From Varroa destructor (Eukaryota; Arthropoda; Arachnida; Mesostigmata; Varroidae): a stretch of 64,000 nt of DNA. The position numbers were made by a program, and so were the translations under genes. The stretch covers positions 19,733,509-19,797,508 of the forward strand of contig NW_019211458.1 in the NCBI RefSeq assembly GCF_002443255.2. Direction: 5' to 3'. Numbering within the stretch: the stretch's first letter is position 1; each line of letters begins with the position of its first letter. Below the pieces are notes generated by a model, which saw nothing but the letters and a program-made list of their open reading frames with translations, ran no database searches and was not told the origin of the DNA. Below are positions 1-11,699 of this stretch, piece after piece.

Positions 1-1630
1 AGGTGTAAGCTGCATTTGGATTAAAATTGTCGGCGGATCTAGGAAAGTGCGCGTGCGCCGTTTTTTTGTCTGCTATTTAGAAAGCAGCATTAATTGCATA
101 GTAGTAAAAAAGCAGAGGTTGGCGACGGTTGGGCATGCGTCGAGAGACTCGATAGCTCAACCTATTATACAGCATGGAAACCGACTGAAAGAAGCGAGAC
201 CAAAAATCAAAATATCAGATACCCCCATCGGGCAAACTGGAATCCGCGCTCACACATTAACTCTTTTAGCCGACTTCAGCTTCAGTACAGACATGTTTAA
301 CGTTATAAGATTACGTTGTACATCTACATGGAAAAGAATCCCATCGGCACTTGTCTCCGAAATCGTTTGCTGCTGCAATTGTTGTACGGTCGAAGAATGA
401 TAGAGGGCGGACACGTCTATCTTACAAAACAATAAAAAAATTTTTTTAGGCCACTCTGGGCAGACTAATTGGGCTCTAACCCTGGGCTTGAATTTCCCGC
501 TGTGGTGGCAAATTCGCGCACGCTAACTGGCTAAGTCGTTAGCCCCTAGCCTCGTTTCCTTGTGATTTCATAGCGTCTTCATCACCTTTTTTTTATGCCG
601 ATTTACGACCCCTCCAAACTAATCACACTTTAGCCTGCACTAGCCTTAGGCCGATAGAGTTAACGATGCACTGACTTGTTTGTCGTTGTCACAAGTAGCT
701 TTAGCAAGTGTCAGACTGACCTATTGGCGGCGACAACTGTGGACTAATATGCTAACCTTATCTCCTGCTCTAAGGACCCAAAGTCATCTCAATCAGGCAC
801 GCCGACAGACAGGCGAGAAATGTCCACTCAAAACCCAGTGCGACAAATGCGGCCCTGGATACGTTTTAGCTTTCAACGGGTCGTTCGCAGCATTGGCTAT
901 ATCTTACTGCGTCCAACTCATTAGATCTGCTATCATGACGCGGTCGTATAGTAGTTACCCACTCGTTGAGCAGTCGGAACGACGAGCGTTAGTCCTTTCT
1001 TTAGCTTTCTTTTACGGTAGCTAGCAATCTTATTCGTTCGTTTCATTTTAGCTACGGGTATTTTGTCCGTGTATCATTATACGTACCTCCATTGCACACC
1101 GTCGCCAAGCGATCATCAAGATCACCACTACCATCAACGTTATTGTGAGCCATCCTGCCAGTCCGCCAGTCCTTAGCCTCGTTGTCCTTTTTTCTGATTT
1201 CTATCTTTTATTTTTGGCTTTCGGGCGTCAGACCGACATCGGACGGGACCCTTCCATATTGTATGTCATGCTTCTTCCACAAGAACAGGCGTCATCGCAA
1301 CGTCGGTAGTCCCGGCGGCCGCAACGACAGTAGCGACGTTCCCAGCGCCTCTTCTACTCTTTGCTTTTTGCTATACGCTGATAAGGTGCCGCTACTTCTG
1401 TCCGTTCGTGGTGGTTTACTAATTTGTTATGGTAGTGCTACTGATGACGATGGCGGTATTATGGCACGCCGGTTTCGTTCGCCGCATTTGTCGTTGTCGT
1501 CGTCTTTTCTATCGCCGAAGACAATACCGCCCGCCGTGAGTGTCCTATTGTTGAGCACCATTGTGGTGATAGAGGCCGCTGTTACTGCCAGGTCCCGGCG
1601 CAAACGCTGGGACTAAGACTGCTCTTCCAG

Positions 1631-1982
1631 CGGCAGCCGCGGGAGTATCGCAGGACACGTTGTTGCCTGCGATACCACTGCCGCCGTCACCGCTACCGCT
1701 TCTGATTCTGCCCTGTCCCCTTCAGACGATGTTGACGGTAGTGAAAAGCGACCCGGAACGATGCCAGTCGAGCCCTTCTACCACCCCCAATACGCCAACC
1801 CTCTTCTTAATCACCAGGGCACATCTTCATTTTCACGACGTCGTCGTTCTTCTTCTCGTCTTCAGTTCTTTCGCAGTCGATGGGGTTTACTCGCTCACTG
1901 CGGATTATTGATAATGACAACAATGAGTATTTTTCAGAGCCGAACACTGGCTACGACATGCGAACGCCGGCAGTGGAAATGA
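1631..1982 (+). CDS. Candidate terminal coding exon, Ser/Arg-rich protein of unknown family
   Basis: The frame is open from just after a TAA at 1614 to a TGA ending at 1982. Two acceptors with C/T-rich tracts precede it, ending at 1630 (CTCTTCCAG) and 1725 (CCTGTCCCCTTCAG); the second is the stronger. The predicted peptide has an Ala/Thr/Ser/Asp-rich start, then PVEPFYHPQYANPLL, a short RRRRSSSR basic-serine run and a weakly hydrophobic end. Codons in the first two thirds favour C or G at the third position (GCC, GTC, ACC, GAC), unlike the flanking DNA. No domain is recognised. The patch is GC-rich and other frames are also partly open, so the choice of frame is inference. It could instead be GC-rich intronic DNA. 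Confidence 0.25.
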
Positions 1983-3250
1983 GCGTTAGCCAATAGTCGA
2001 AGCCAGCCGGGCCAACGGGACGAAAATGAGGTCTGAATTCGTCCGAACCAATTGTAGCTAACCACAGTCAAACTTCTGATCCACAACCGCCACTCTTCGC
2101 TGGCTATTTTTTTTTTGAGTTAACGTGTCACATCGCCGTCGTGGCCATGATCATCGGTATCAATGTTTAGAACTAAATATAGGTCTGTCATGGCCTGCCC
2201 GAGCGCTGGTTGGCACAGAGAAAGACATCTTAAACAACGATCGCGAACACTATTTCAACTGAGGCTTGCTTATTGCAATACCATAGCGGCAAACAGCAGG
2301 AGCATACAACTCTGGTCTAACGATGACTACTAAAATCTGCTCTTTTTAATGACTAGCGACATAGGATGTTACGGTTGAGCTCCGCCGCAAAAGACCGCTA
2401 CCCTCAGTACGTCCCGCGTAGTCCAAGTTTAACTCACGTGTCAGAAGTCCCGCAGGTTCTTCTTTGGAACAGTTGATCCCCCTTTTGTGTTCATGTTCGC
2501 CCTTTACGCTCCTTTTGAATCATCGTCATTCTTTCTGCGTCTGACAGCAGCAGGGCTAGTAGCTACCGTTTGGCTTGTACTACCTATCACCCACCAGCAG
2601 TTGCTATTAGCGGGTGACTACCGTAAATTGTCGTCCGCCTGAGATACGGCTTGAGACCGACCCGCGCAAGCGTACACAATGCAAACTCGATACATAGGAA
2701 AGCTCTTCTTGCGATTATTCAGTCGACGTGTGCCTGCCCAACGGACCAACTAACTCTGATGGCAGCGAGCGCACTCATGGAATAAATCCATGATATGCCA
2801 TCATCATCATCATTATTAACATAATCAGTAAAAAAAGTCACGGACTGGATTATTAGCAGTGGTGTTGCTGCAGTCGTCATTAAGCGTTGGTCTGTTGTCC
2901 ACGCCCTTCTATATGCAGACGAATCCATTTATTTTTATGCTAGTGCCATTCATCCGGAAGAACTCGTTTACCTGTTCATGGGAGAGACGCAAAGAAGCAA
3001 TAACACGAGTAGTAATGAAAACAACGATGGCAGCGGTTCTCGACTTCTTCACCTCATTTACGCCCGCTAGTGCCCTCGTCTAGCGTATGGCGTGAAGCTG
3101 TCATTTTGCACACATATGCGCTCACAGCGAAGGACACAGATTTACTAGAATCATGAACATCAAGTAATCGAAAGCTAGCGACAAGGCTGATTTACGCACT
3201 TATTTGAAAGCGGCCCAATCAGCTCAAGCCTTTTTTTTCACGACTTTTAG

Positions 3251-3777
3251 ATGAGTCTAACTACATGAAGGGCGCTGCTGTTAGTCTTCCTCGTGCATGC
3301 GTTTGTTCTCAGTTCTCTTCGTTCTTTCTAACAGCCGGTGCGCTGCGGGAAAAACGGTCCCATCGTCCAACAGACGAAAAAGTAATTAAAAACGCAGGCT
3401 CAAGACGTCGGCCCTGTAAGCAAGGCGTTTCTTACCCTTTGCCGAGAGTACAGGGGTTTAGCTTAAGTTTCGTGTATCTAGAGAGCGCTGACGGTACCTT
3501 CGATCTTAGCGAACTAAACTTGCTGTCATCGTGTCTTCGCTACTACCGCTGTCTCATTTGTACATTTTTCGTACAAAAAGAGACAGAAAACGAGGTAGCC
3601 ATCCAGTTTGCCGACGATCCGACAGCCATGCGAAGGGGAGAAGATCAGCCGAAGTACAGGATGTTGGCAATTTTACGTTTGCTCGGCTTCGGCAGTTCGC
3701 GCTTCGAGGGTTTTTCGACGTGTTCGCTGATATCTACGGTCGAGTTAATCAAAAGGAAAATTACTGTCACATATTAA
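3251..3777 (+). CDS. Candidate coding exon, hypothetical 170-codon frame
   Basis: One of the longer open frames in the window, with an ATG at 3265 and a TAA ending at 3777. Two acceptors precede or enter it: TTCACGACTTTTAG ending at 3250, and a very pyrimidine-rich one, TTCTTTCTAACAG, ending at 3334. The C-terminal half is hydrophilic and protein-like (for example ESADGTFDLSELNLLSS, then KETENEVAIQFADDPTAMRR), with mixed acidic and basic residues. A possible donor GTAAGC near 3416 would end a shorter exon after RRRP. No domain is recognised, and no signal peptide or membrane segment is obvious. A frame of this length is expected about once by chance here, so it is only a candidate. Confidence 0.25.
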
Positions 3778-4019
3778 ACGGATTTGAGCGAATTTTTTGA
3801 ATATCAGTGTCTCTTTGTCCCGGAGAGTATCTTTCTCGACCACGACATAATACATATCTAATGCTTTTTTTTATGCGTATATACTAGGTTAAACGATATC
3901 AACCGTTTGCGTCTGCAGTCAATTTTTATGCTCAATTAGCCGCTCACGTATGATGATCACTGTGGTCGATTGGTCGATTAAAAGCATAACGATATGTAAA
4001 TTCGCGGTTTTTTTTACAG

Positions 4020-4138
4020 TAGTTTGCGCGTTTTTTAGCCTGCAGCATTTTCGAAGGTTATCGCCCGCCTGTATTGAGTCAGGACGCGCGCGTTCGGACC
4101 AGGAAGCTATATTTTCTTCTTTAGCGGGCTTCTCCGCG
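4020..4138 (+). CDS. Candidate internal coding exon
   Basis: A strong acceptor (a run of T followed by ACAG, ending at 4019) opens a frame that reads a short hydrophobic stretch, then LQHFRRLSPACIESGRARSD and an amphipathic end, up to a possible GTGAAT donor at 4139. Phase is 1 at the start and 0 at the end. The opposite strand is also open and hydrophilic here, so the coding strand is uncertain. No family is recognised. Confidence 0.18.
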
Positions 4139-4199
4139 GTGAATTGTTTCATTAATTGTTCTCACTACTTAGTCGAACGATAATTATGTGCCAGCATAA

Positions 4200-7100
4200 G
4201 ACGGCACGATAAATCGTAGGAGGTGATTATCGCGCCTTTTCTAGCCTGGGAGTAGTTGTGAGGCTCATCAGCAATCGAGTGAGGCCAACATAAGAACACT
4301 GCCATCGTATTACATATTTCTACGCTCCAGACGTGTATACGTGATGCAAACACAGCCGATGGACCGTCTGACCAACGACTGTCCCCATTACGGGTGAAGA
4401 CACAACTAGAAGCAAATTATGAATGCGATTACTTCGTTGACTTTCATACAGCCGCCTTTCCGCTTGATTCACAATCCGTACTCACTGCGCGTTAGCACCT
4501 ACACGTGATACACACACGTATAGCACCATTATTGCTAACGATCTTTGGCCGTCACGTCTAGGTACACAAAAATATCACATTCATAGGTAATCCGTGATAG
4601 AAGTGTCAAGTCCAAGGCTACACGAACCTACTCGAAGTTGGACCCGTACAAATAGCCGCCGGCGACGAATTACTTCAACCTTTCCAGTACGATACCTTAA
4701 CTCAGATCAATATACTACTCGGATCAACATAACTTTGTAACGATCTAGATAGTTAGGGATGGCATTGATTGTAGTATCGGTGTTGCTATCGTCTCGTCGG
4801 TAGATTCAATTGTAGCAATGGCATCACCAGCAAACCGAAGATCATAACAGAACATGTAAACATACACAGTACAAGTACCCGCCGTATGTAGAAGTTCACA
4901 AAAAATAGCAAGGCATAAATAAATTTCTCCATTGTATGCTAGTTCGTTTTAGATCAACAGTGTACCACCAGGCTGAAATGCCTGCTCGACGGAGTCGCGG
5001 TTCGATTCACGCTGCCCTCGTAAGCACTCTTGCCTCATAAGTGCAAATATATCCACGGGTAGAAGTATTCGGTCGTGTTGTTGTCAAGGTAAAACACCCA
5101 TAGCCGAAAACCGAGAAGCTACAAGTACTGAGAATAGATAGGCAGTAGCTGTCTTGACAGAAAATGTGAGCTACACCGCTAAGGTCGAGCCCCACACTCG
5201 CTGCTCATCGGTCGTATGTAAGCTATATTGCTGAATGACTTCATGCAAAAAAAACTTTATAGCTGTTTCCTTTAATAAACATTAAGAGCAACAATAACGA
5301 TGGCTGCCTGGGAGAAATGCTCCCCAGCAATGATGACTATTCAATGTAGGTAATGGTGAGCTAGGTAGTGGCACCCATCGATAAATGAAGTCTAAATTTT
5401 ATGTGGTGATGGTTGCAACAAGAGGGCATCTAAAAATAAGCAATAGTCTGCTGCGAAAGCTACGATGGCTGTGATTTGCAATAAGGACATAGTGGATCAA
5501 TGAAGTGTGGTGCAACCATGTCAGGCTATCTGTAGATATTCTATGATATAATTTTAATAGACTTCACTAAAGGCGCTCACAGAGCAGAGTCGCAGATGAT
5601 CAGTTGCGTCGCATGCTAGAGCTCGGGAATGTGGGAAGAGAAGAGGCAACAAATGGAACTAAACGCAGACAGAGTGTGTCTAATTTAATGAAAATATTCG
5701 GCCGCCTCGTCCGCGAGGTTATTTCGTACCGAATATCAGTTGTGTACATATTCGCAAAACCACAGGCAGACACGCACACGACACCACTTATACATCTCCG
5801 TATACACAAGCACATAAAACTAATCACAACGACAACCGATTCCTATGTAATAACTTTGAGACCCACTTTACCTATTTATATCGATAGATGTCGTACCGTC
5901 CGTTGTACACCGAAAGCCTCAGCAGACATTTTAACCACCGGCCTACATGTATGTACATATATACATATATACCTATAAATATATAGATTCATTAACGGGG
6001 CAAAGGCCGCCGATCGACAGTTATTTCGCCCCAGTGGTTGCTTCCTTTTGAAAATGCTTACTCGATCTTCAGAAATATACTTATTTCTACACCACACGTA
6101 CAGAACCATACCAACGAATTACAGACTCAAAGTCACTTTATTCTCACTCCGACAAAGAGCCGCAATTCACTAACGGAGTTTATTAGCTTTTGCTTGCCAG
6201 TCGCCTTATGTATAATGGACTAGGCCATCAGTACCAGGCCACTGGAAAATAGCCAAAGTAACAGACAAAGCACGGTAAAGGGAAGGAGCATTTGCTGTAG
6301 CAACAGCAGCATCAATATATCATTTATACCCCTGGCCTTCTTGGGCCTTGACTCTTCTATGTTCTTTTCCTCCGAATTCTCTATTTTCACATGGCGGACC
6401 TCCATGATCTATTTTCGAGTTGTTGAACAGACGTAGATACAGTTGCGCGATTAGCTTTCATCTCGCGTCTTCTCTAGTCGGTCTTCAACCACCCAATTAA
6501 CCGATAGCCCGTCACCGAACCAGCCGACGTTACGCTGGTATTAACGTGAATGGCAACGATGGCGCACTGCGTGACGGCAGTACTGGTAGAAAGAGTGCTT
6601 GTAGAATTACTATTGGCAAACGTGGATTGTCCAAACGCGGAAGGAAGCAAGAGACGCTCAGCTGTTGCTGCGGGCCGACGGAGTTTAGCTCCACGATTTG
6701 GTAAGCTGTTCAGGGGGAGACATTTGCCGAATTCTCATATCGTTGTTGATGTTTTTATTGCGCAACATATTGTTTGGCCAAGGGATTATTCAATGTGTCG
6801 CCTGATATTTTCGTACCCTTTGCGCTCAAGACTTATAAACAGATCCAAATAACGACTGCTAAACGTACCCCTTCTATTAAAACGTTAACGCGTTGTTTGC
6901 CCTTGTTTGCTTGCTATGTAGGCCTATTTCTTCCGTGCTCTTTGAATATACAAATGATATAAATAGCGATTGGTGCTACAGGGGCGTCGTTCTTTCATGT
7001 ATCGGAAGCAGCCATAAGCAGTTGTCGCTAGAGAGATCATTTATACTGCTTGTGCCCTAAACGTTTCGAGACTCAAAGGATGCCCTAAGGCATTTTTTGC

Positions 7101-8600
7101 GGTGGCATCTTCCGTGATTACATCAGAATGTAAGTTTTGCTTAGCCACCTCCTATTCGGATAAGGGGCATTTCTTGCTTGAAGTGACAAGGAAACTGACT
7201 GCGGTCAGGCATACTTCAGGCTCGTTAAATTAGCTAGTACGCTGGTACTCGTTTCATCTATGTCATCCACTTCATCTTAGTTTTCTTCTTCTTCCGTGTG
7301 ATAAGACGAAAAATGTCGGGACAAAATAGAAATAGAAACAGCTATCCCGCAATTCTTTGTTCACTGCGCGATCGTTTGCGCTCAGTACGTTTTCTGTGGT
7401 TGTTCTCTGGAAGTAACTCTTCATTGGTTCGTCCGCTGCTGGAGAGGTGATCGGCGCAAGCCTTCGACCGAATCTCACCTTGTCGCGACGGTCTTATGAA
7501 GTAGCGCAGTGGAACCTTGCTTCTGCTGTTGCTGGCAAGTGAGATGGAAAGAGGAGGTCAAGCTAAAGCCTTTGACTGCCGATCGAGCCTGTAGCGGCCG
7601 CAGTCGCCTGTGAATCCGCTCAGGCAAAATTGGCATTTAACGAGCTACTCTCCTCAAGTTCTTCAACGAGACCTAAAGCTGATCAGATCGGCGTGCGGTT
7701 CAGCTGCTGAAAAACCGATACAGAAAGCGATTAGACCGCGAAATTGATACTCCGAAAGGGCTCCGAGTCAAGGAAGCTAGCGGCGATGCATAGAAACCAA
7801 TAAAGCTCAAAGGTTTCTGATTTCGCCCTTCAAGCTTCTACCAGCCAGGCCGCTCTGCTTATTTGGAACAAAGCTGTAGAACTGACGAGCGAGAAGATGT
7901 CGAAAAAACGCTACTGTTGCTTTTGACGGAACCGCACCTTTTATCGCGGAAAGGTCTTACGAGGTAGCAGCCTTAAATACCAGTTTTTACAGCGGATCTT
8001 TATTTAACTAACGCCTCACATAGTTGTTTTGAAATGGGCGCCACCCTACTCGTCGTCTGCTTTGTTTTCGTCGAAGTCATTAATAAGAGTAAAGGCGCCA
8101 CGAGTCGCAAACGGTTCAGCGATATTTCTCTATTTTCGCTTATCTATATTACGCAGTGCCTATGAAAATTAAACGTGGCCTTACTAAGATAAAAATAACT
8201 TGAAAACATCTTAAAAAACAAGTATGCAAAAGAACGTATTGTTGCTAGGAAGTTTTCAGGATACCTCTATCTTGAGAAAGGAGGCTTCAATTGATGAAAT
8301 GAAGAACTTAGCAAGTGATAATGTTTAAACGCTAATTCTCAAGTTTCTACTATGCTCTCTACGTAAATATGCCGTACATCGGGTTTGGCCGTTTCAACAT
8401 ATATTCGATAAATTAATATATATATCATAATTAGAAGCATAATTAGACGCTAGAATTCGATCGTTCATACGCTTGTTTGCATTTTCATATTGTAGTTCCG
8501 GAGCAAACGTTACGACATGTATCTTAGCACTATATTTCAGATGGCGAACAAGTATATTTGAACTCGTGCAGGTTACACAACCAAACACATACGTTATCTG
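4200..8600. other. Stretch without a defensible gene
   Basis: Moderately AT-rich DNA with only short open frames and no convincing splice-flanked coding. Notable contents are alternating TA/CA stretches around 5760-5990, an imperfect direct repeat (7482-7509 and 7943-7970), and a very AT-rich stretch around 8395-8440. It is most simply intergenic or intronic. Confidence 0.5.
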
Positions 8601-8955
8601 TGCTTAGATTTTACGTTGAATGGACGCCGCGTAAATAACAATTTGAAATAATACGTTGGCTTATAAATCTGAGATATATAGATCCGCATGTGGAAATACA
8701 CCTACGGTGAAAAGACTTGTGCACTTGCAGAAAAGCACCTACAGATGACACCCGGACGGTATCTACTTCTGTGGTTACTGTTTTGTCGGCAGTCAATTGT
8801 GGTACAGCATAGACATAAGCTTAAAACGTGTTTTCCTTATAAGCTTATCTTTTCCCTGACACTAAGAAACGGCAACAGCGCAAGCCATCGACGACGACGA
8901 CGGCGGCGGCGGAAAACTGACGACAGCCAAAGCCGCAGAAGTGACGTCGTCTACT

Positions 8956-9417
8956 ATGAGAACCTTATATTTTGAATTTAATCTAAGCGTTTTTCTCGTC
9001 CTCTCTTGTTCTCTAGCATTCTCGCAAACAGAGCGGTGTATGAAGGCTGCGCTTACCGTCATATCTCGACATTTTCTTGAGGCAGACACCAGACTTCCTC
9101 CAATATATTCCTTCATTGCTTCCATTCCCTGGCCCCGCAAGGCCTCACCGCATTGCCTTATCCAAAGTCCCGTTATTCTTCGGTTTTTCGAAGGGCACCC
9201 GGCTGTCAATGATAAGCTAGCGCTACAGGGCCACACACTGCGACAGCCGCTGCCACTCGTGGCGTATCTAACCTCATCAGGCTGCGCCGAAAGAGAGCAC
9301 GGCACGATGGATACAAGAGTCTGGCTGGTTTGCTTTCTTCTCTCTCTCTCTCTTACTCTCTCGCTCGGTGCCCTGGTCCATAACGATGAACCGTGTGGGG
9401 TGCGTGGAGCTCTGTAG
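8956..9417 (+). CDS. Candidate single-exon small secreted protein (154 aa)
   Basis: An ATG at 8956 with A at -3 opens a 154-residue frame to a TAG ending at 9417. The first 30 residues resemble a signal peptide: a short N-region, then a hydrophobic core LSVFLVLSCSLAFS followed by QTERC. A second hydrophobic segment (VWLVCFLLSLSLTLSLGA) lies near the C terminus and is partly encoded by a CT-rich simple tract. The frame is open further upstream, to about 8862, through an Asp/Gly-rich run encoded by a GAC/GGC repeat. A downstream ATG at 9307, with A at -3 and G at +4, could begin a separate leader exon. No homologous family is recognised. The CT-rich origin of one hydrophobic segment argues for caution. 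Confidence 0.22.
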   Translation: MRTLYFEFNLSVFLVLSCSLAFSQTERCMKAALTVISRHFLEADTRLPPIYSFIASIPWPRKASPHCLIQSPVILRFFEGHPAVNDKLALQGHTLRQPLPLVAYLTSSGCAEREHGTMDTRVWLVCFLLSLSLTLSLGALVHNDEPCGVRGAL

Positions 9418-9521
9418 CCAACACTTCCGACCTAGCATCGTTTCACTGCAACCGTTTGAGCGCAACTATTCTCTGGGCAAAGCATATCTGGTAACCTTTC
9501 TACAGCATTTGTTTCGTTCAG

Positions 9522-9667
9522 GAGTCGGCTGTTTTGAGTTCTGTAGTTGCTATATAGGTCCGCCAGCTCGTCGCTGCTACCCGTCCACAGAACGCAAAGG
9601 CTGCTGTCTTGCTAGAAATCTGGGCTTTCTTGCTGCGACTGCCATAGCCGTGGTTGCTTTGGTTTAG
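9522..9667 (+). CDS. Candidate terminal exon of a Cys-rich, membrane-anchored protein
   Basis: A strong acceptor (CATTTGTTTCGTTCAG, ending at 9521, with a GTAAC branch-like site upstream) leads into a frame ending at TAG 9665-9667. The peptide starts VGCFEFCSCYIGPP, continues with further cysteines (RRCYPS, GCC) and finishes with a purely hydrophobic tail, LGFLAATAIAVVALV, with no charged residue after it. A Cys-rich module followed by such a tail is the usual layout of a GPI-anchor signal or a tail-anchored segment. Entry phase is 1. No family is recognised, and the upstream partner exon was not found: the obvious nearby leader at 9307 does not splice to it cleanly. A related motif in the same frame at about 9395 is described under findings. 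Confidence 0.3.
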
Positions 9668-9963
9668 ACTAGATGTTCTTAAGGGCTACTTCGTACCAGT
9701 TCGTAAATTAAGGAGAGGTTTGCTAAAAAGAATGAAAAAATGGCTAAAACAGGGGCGTCGGCGGCAGTGGTAGCGGTCTCCTAAGCACAACGGTACCGGA
9801 AGAGCACAGCGTACTCTACTACCAATCGATTTACAGATAGGAGAAAGGCAGAGGAAACGCCGAGGATGACCTAGGCGTGGACCGGAAAATACACACCGGA
9901 AGAAGAGAATGAAGCGATATGATTTTTGTATTGAGAAACAGAAGCAGATACAGACACACATAC

Positions 9964-9993
9964 AGAGAGAGAGAGAGAGAGACAGAGAGAGAA
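9964..9993. repeat. (GA)n microsatellite
   Basis: An interrupted GA dinucleotide tract. The apparent Leu/Ser-rich frame on the minus strand across it is a product of the repeat. Confidence 0.9.
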
Positions 9994-10419
9994 CGACAAA
10001 AAGAATTAGGCGCAGCAACAGGACCAATAGAGATGCCTAATTGCTGTAGGAATTGAATAGTGACATCCGCAGATAAAAACCGTGCTAAGCCTGGCCCCGT
10101 CCAGGCAGCAATGACCTTGAGATGCGAAAGAAGGACAAATTAACTCTCAAACCTGCTAGGGAGGGCCGGCTTGGTCTGGCAAACTTGCGCGATGCCCTAT
10201 CTGCCAGATGCGATGCCTGCCGTGCTCATAAATGAAAGAGGACCATGCAAGCAACCGGGAGGAGATATAGTACGTTTCTGCTGTTTTCACGCAACAAATT
10301 GAAATGAAGATGGCTTTGCTACATCCTGGTACGGTTTGCCGGGGTAATAAAAGGTATCGTGGGCCTGTACATAAACAGATGCGCCTTTTCCTTTCTGAGA
10401 GAAACATGGATGCGCAGCG

Positions 10420-10452
10420 AGAGAGAGATTGAGAGAGAGAGAGAGAGAGGGA
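10420..10452. repeat. (GA)n microsatellite
   Basis: Second GA tract, about 450 bases from the first and interrupted by ATTG. Confidence 0.9.
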
Positions 10453-11126
10453 GCGAAACGATAGCCATACGCGGTATAAGGAAGAGGCCGTCCGTCCTGT
10501 GCTTGGAGTTCCTGTGCGTTTTACGCGTAATTAACCTTTCGGCGGATAGATGAACCCAGCCGACGGCGTGGCCGAACGGGTCAGCACGAACAAGCAACTC
10601 GTTTCGTCCTGATAGTCTTCGCTGGCAGTTTGATGAACGGCAAACTACGAGCTAAATCGACCTCGGAATCATCGGCAAACACACATCCACATCCTCTCCT
10701 CTCCATATATTAAAAACGATAAATCACACGCGCTCGCAACGACCAAGATGAAGAACCGACAACTAGTGCATGCATCGTGCTAACCTTGCACAATTTACAG
10801 AATGCTTACGACGTCGCAACCCACTACAGCAGATTCGTATATTAATAGGCACCATGCGCTCGATACATGTCATTTCTTCCTTGTAATATCGCCTGTATGT
10901 ACCGGCATGCACGAACGCATTGACGAATATCAGAGAAACGCACAGAAACAAACACGACGAACATATACAGACAGACTCAATGTCGCACGTGAGTCGCGTG
11001 CAGGCGCAGTTAGTCTTCCTTTTGCCGCTATAGATCTTCAGTGGGCGATAATATTCAATGGGTGACGCAACCTGAAGAAAACTCCCATCAGCTGTCTCTC
11101 CCCCTCAATCAGCTTTTCTAACTCAC

Positions 11127-11207
11127 CATCGTTTTTCGTAGTTTGAGTGAGGTTGTGTGTCCATGTATGTATACGTTTGTGTATTCGCCAGCCTCCAGAG
11201 CTGCTTT
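11127..11207 (-). CDS. Candidate internal coding exon, minus strand
   Basis: On the minus strand an acceptor ending CCACATAG precedes a hydrophilic frame (SSSGGWRIHKRIHTWTHN, then LTQTTKND) that runs into a strong GATG|GTGAGT donor. Phase is 1 at both ends. The plus strand is open in two frames over the same bases, one containing VILVRHG, so strand and frame are not settled. No family is recognised. Confidence 0.2.
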
Positions 11208-11450
11208 CTATGTGGCTCGAACGCGTGCGGAAAACTGCTCCATAGTGATATTGGTTCGTCATGGGACAAACATCGCGCAGTTCCCTTCATTGTACTCAAG
11301 CTCGAGATCGACGCTGGATCGCCGGCAACAATATGTACAGTCGTACCTAGCCTAGTTCGTCTAGCCTACTTACCAACGCGCATTCAACCTTAATGTGCTT
11401 CCATGACGCAGTATCGGGCTTGAAGCATGTCTACAAATCGTGCAGTGGCC

Positions 11451-11477
11451 GAACGATTGCTACCATAGCAATCGTTC
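11451..11477. repeat. Short perfect inverted repeat
   Basis: Two 12-base arms (GAACGATTGCTA and its exact complement) are separated by 3 bases, with a further TGGC/GCCA match just outside. It would form a tight hairpin. Confidence 0.85.
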
Positions 11478-11699
11478 TTCGCCAGTGATACAAATATCGC
11501 TAGGAAAGGTAGCAACGGGGCGCTCTTCAGATCTTATCTTTGCGCCTACCCAACTAGTGACTGCCGATATCTAGAGAAAAAATCACCAAGCGCCACGCTG
11601 ACGACGGTAAAAATGGAGCATACTCGCCAATGAGTCAAAACAATATCAAATGTCTACAATCTACTGGCGTGTCATTACAACCTCATGTTACGATATATG

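Noticed and set aside
4981..5030. GGTTCGATTC, resembling a tRNA B box
   Set aside because: No paired T stem, no A box at the right distance and no acceptor stem could be drawn. The same holds for GGTTCGAAC near 30765.
6550..6852. 100-codon plus frame with a GTAAGC donor inside
   Set aside because: There is no pyrimidine-rich acceptor upstream, and a different frame looks equally good.
8862..9305. 147-codon open frame on the minus strand
   Set aside because: It overlaps the better plus-strand frame, and part of it (PPPPSSSS) comes from the GAC/GGC repeat.
9686..10027. 113-codon minus-strand frame rich in Leu/Ser
   Set aside because: The core is the translation of the GA/CT microsatellite.
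11143..11355. SIVILVRHGTN, resembling the RHG motif of histidine phosphatases
   Set aside because: Only the short motif matches. The following residues expected in that family are absent, and two other frames are open over the same bases.
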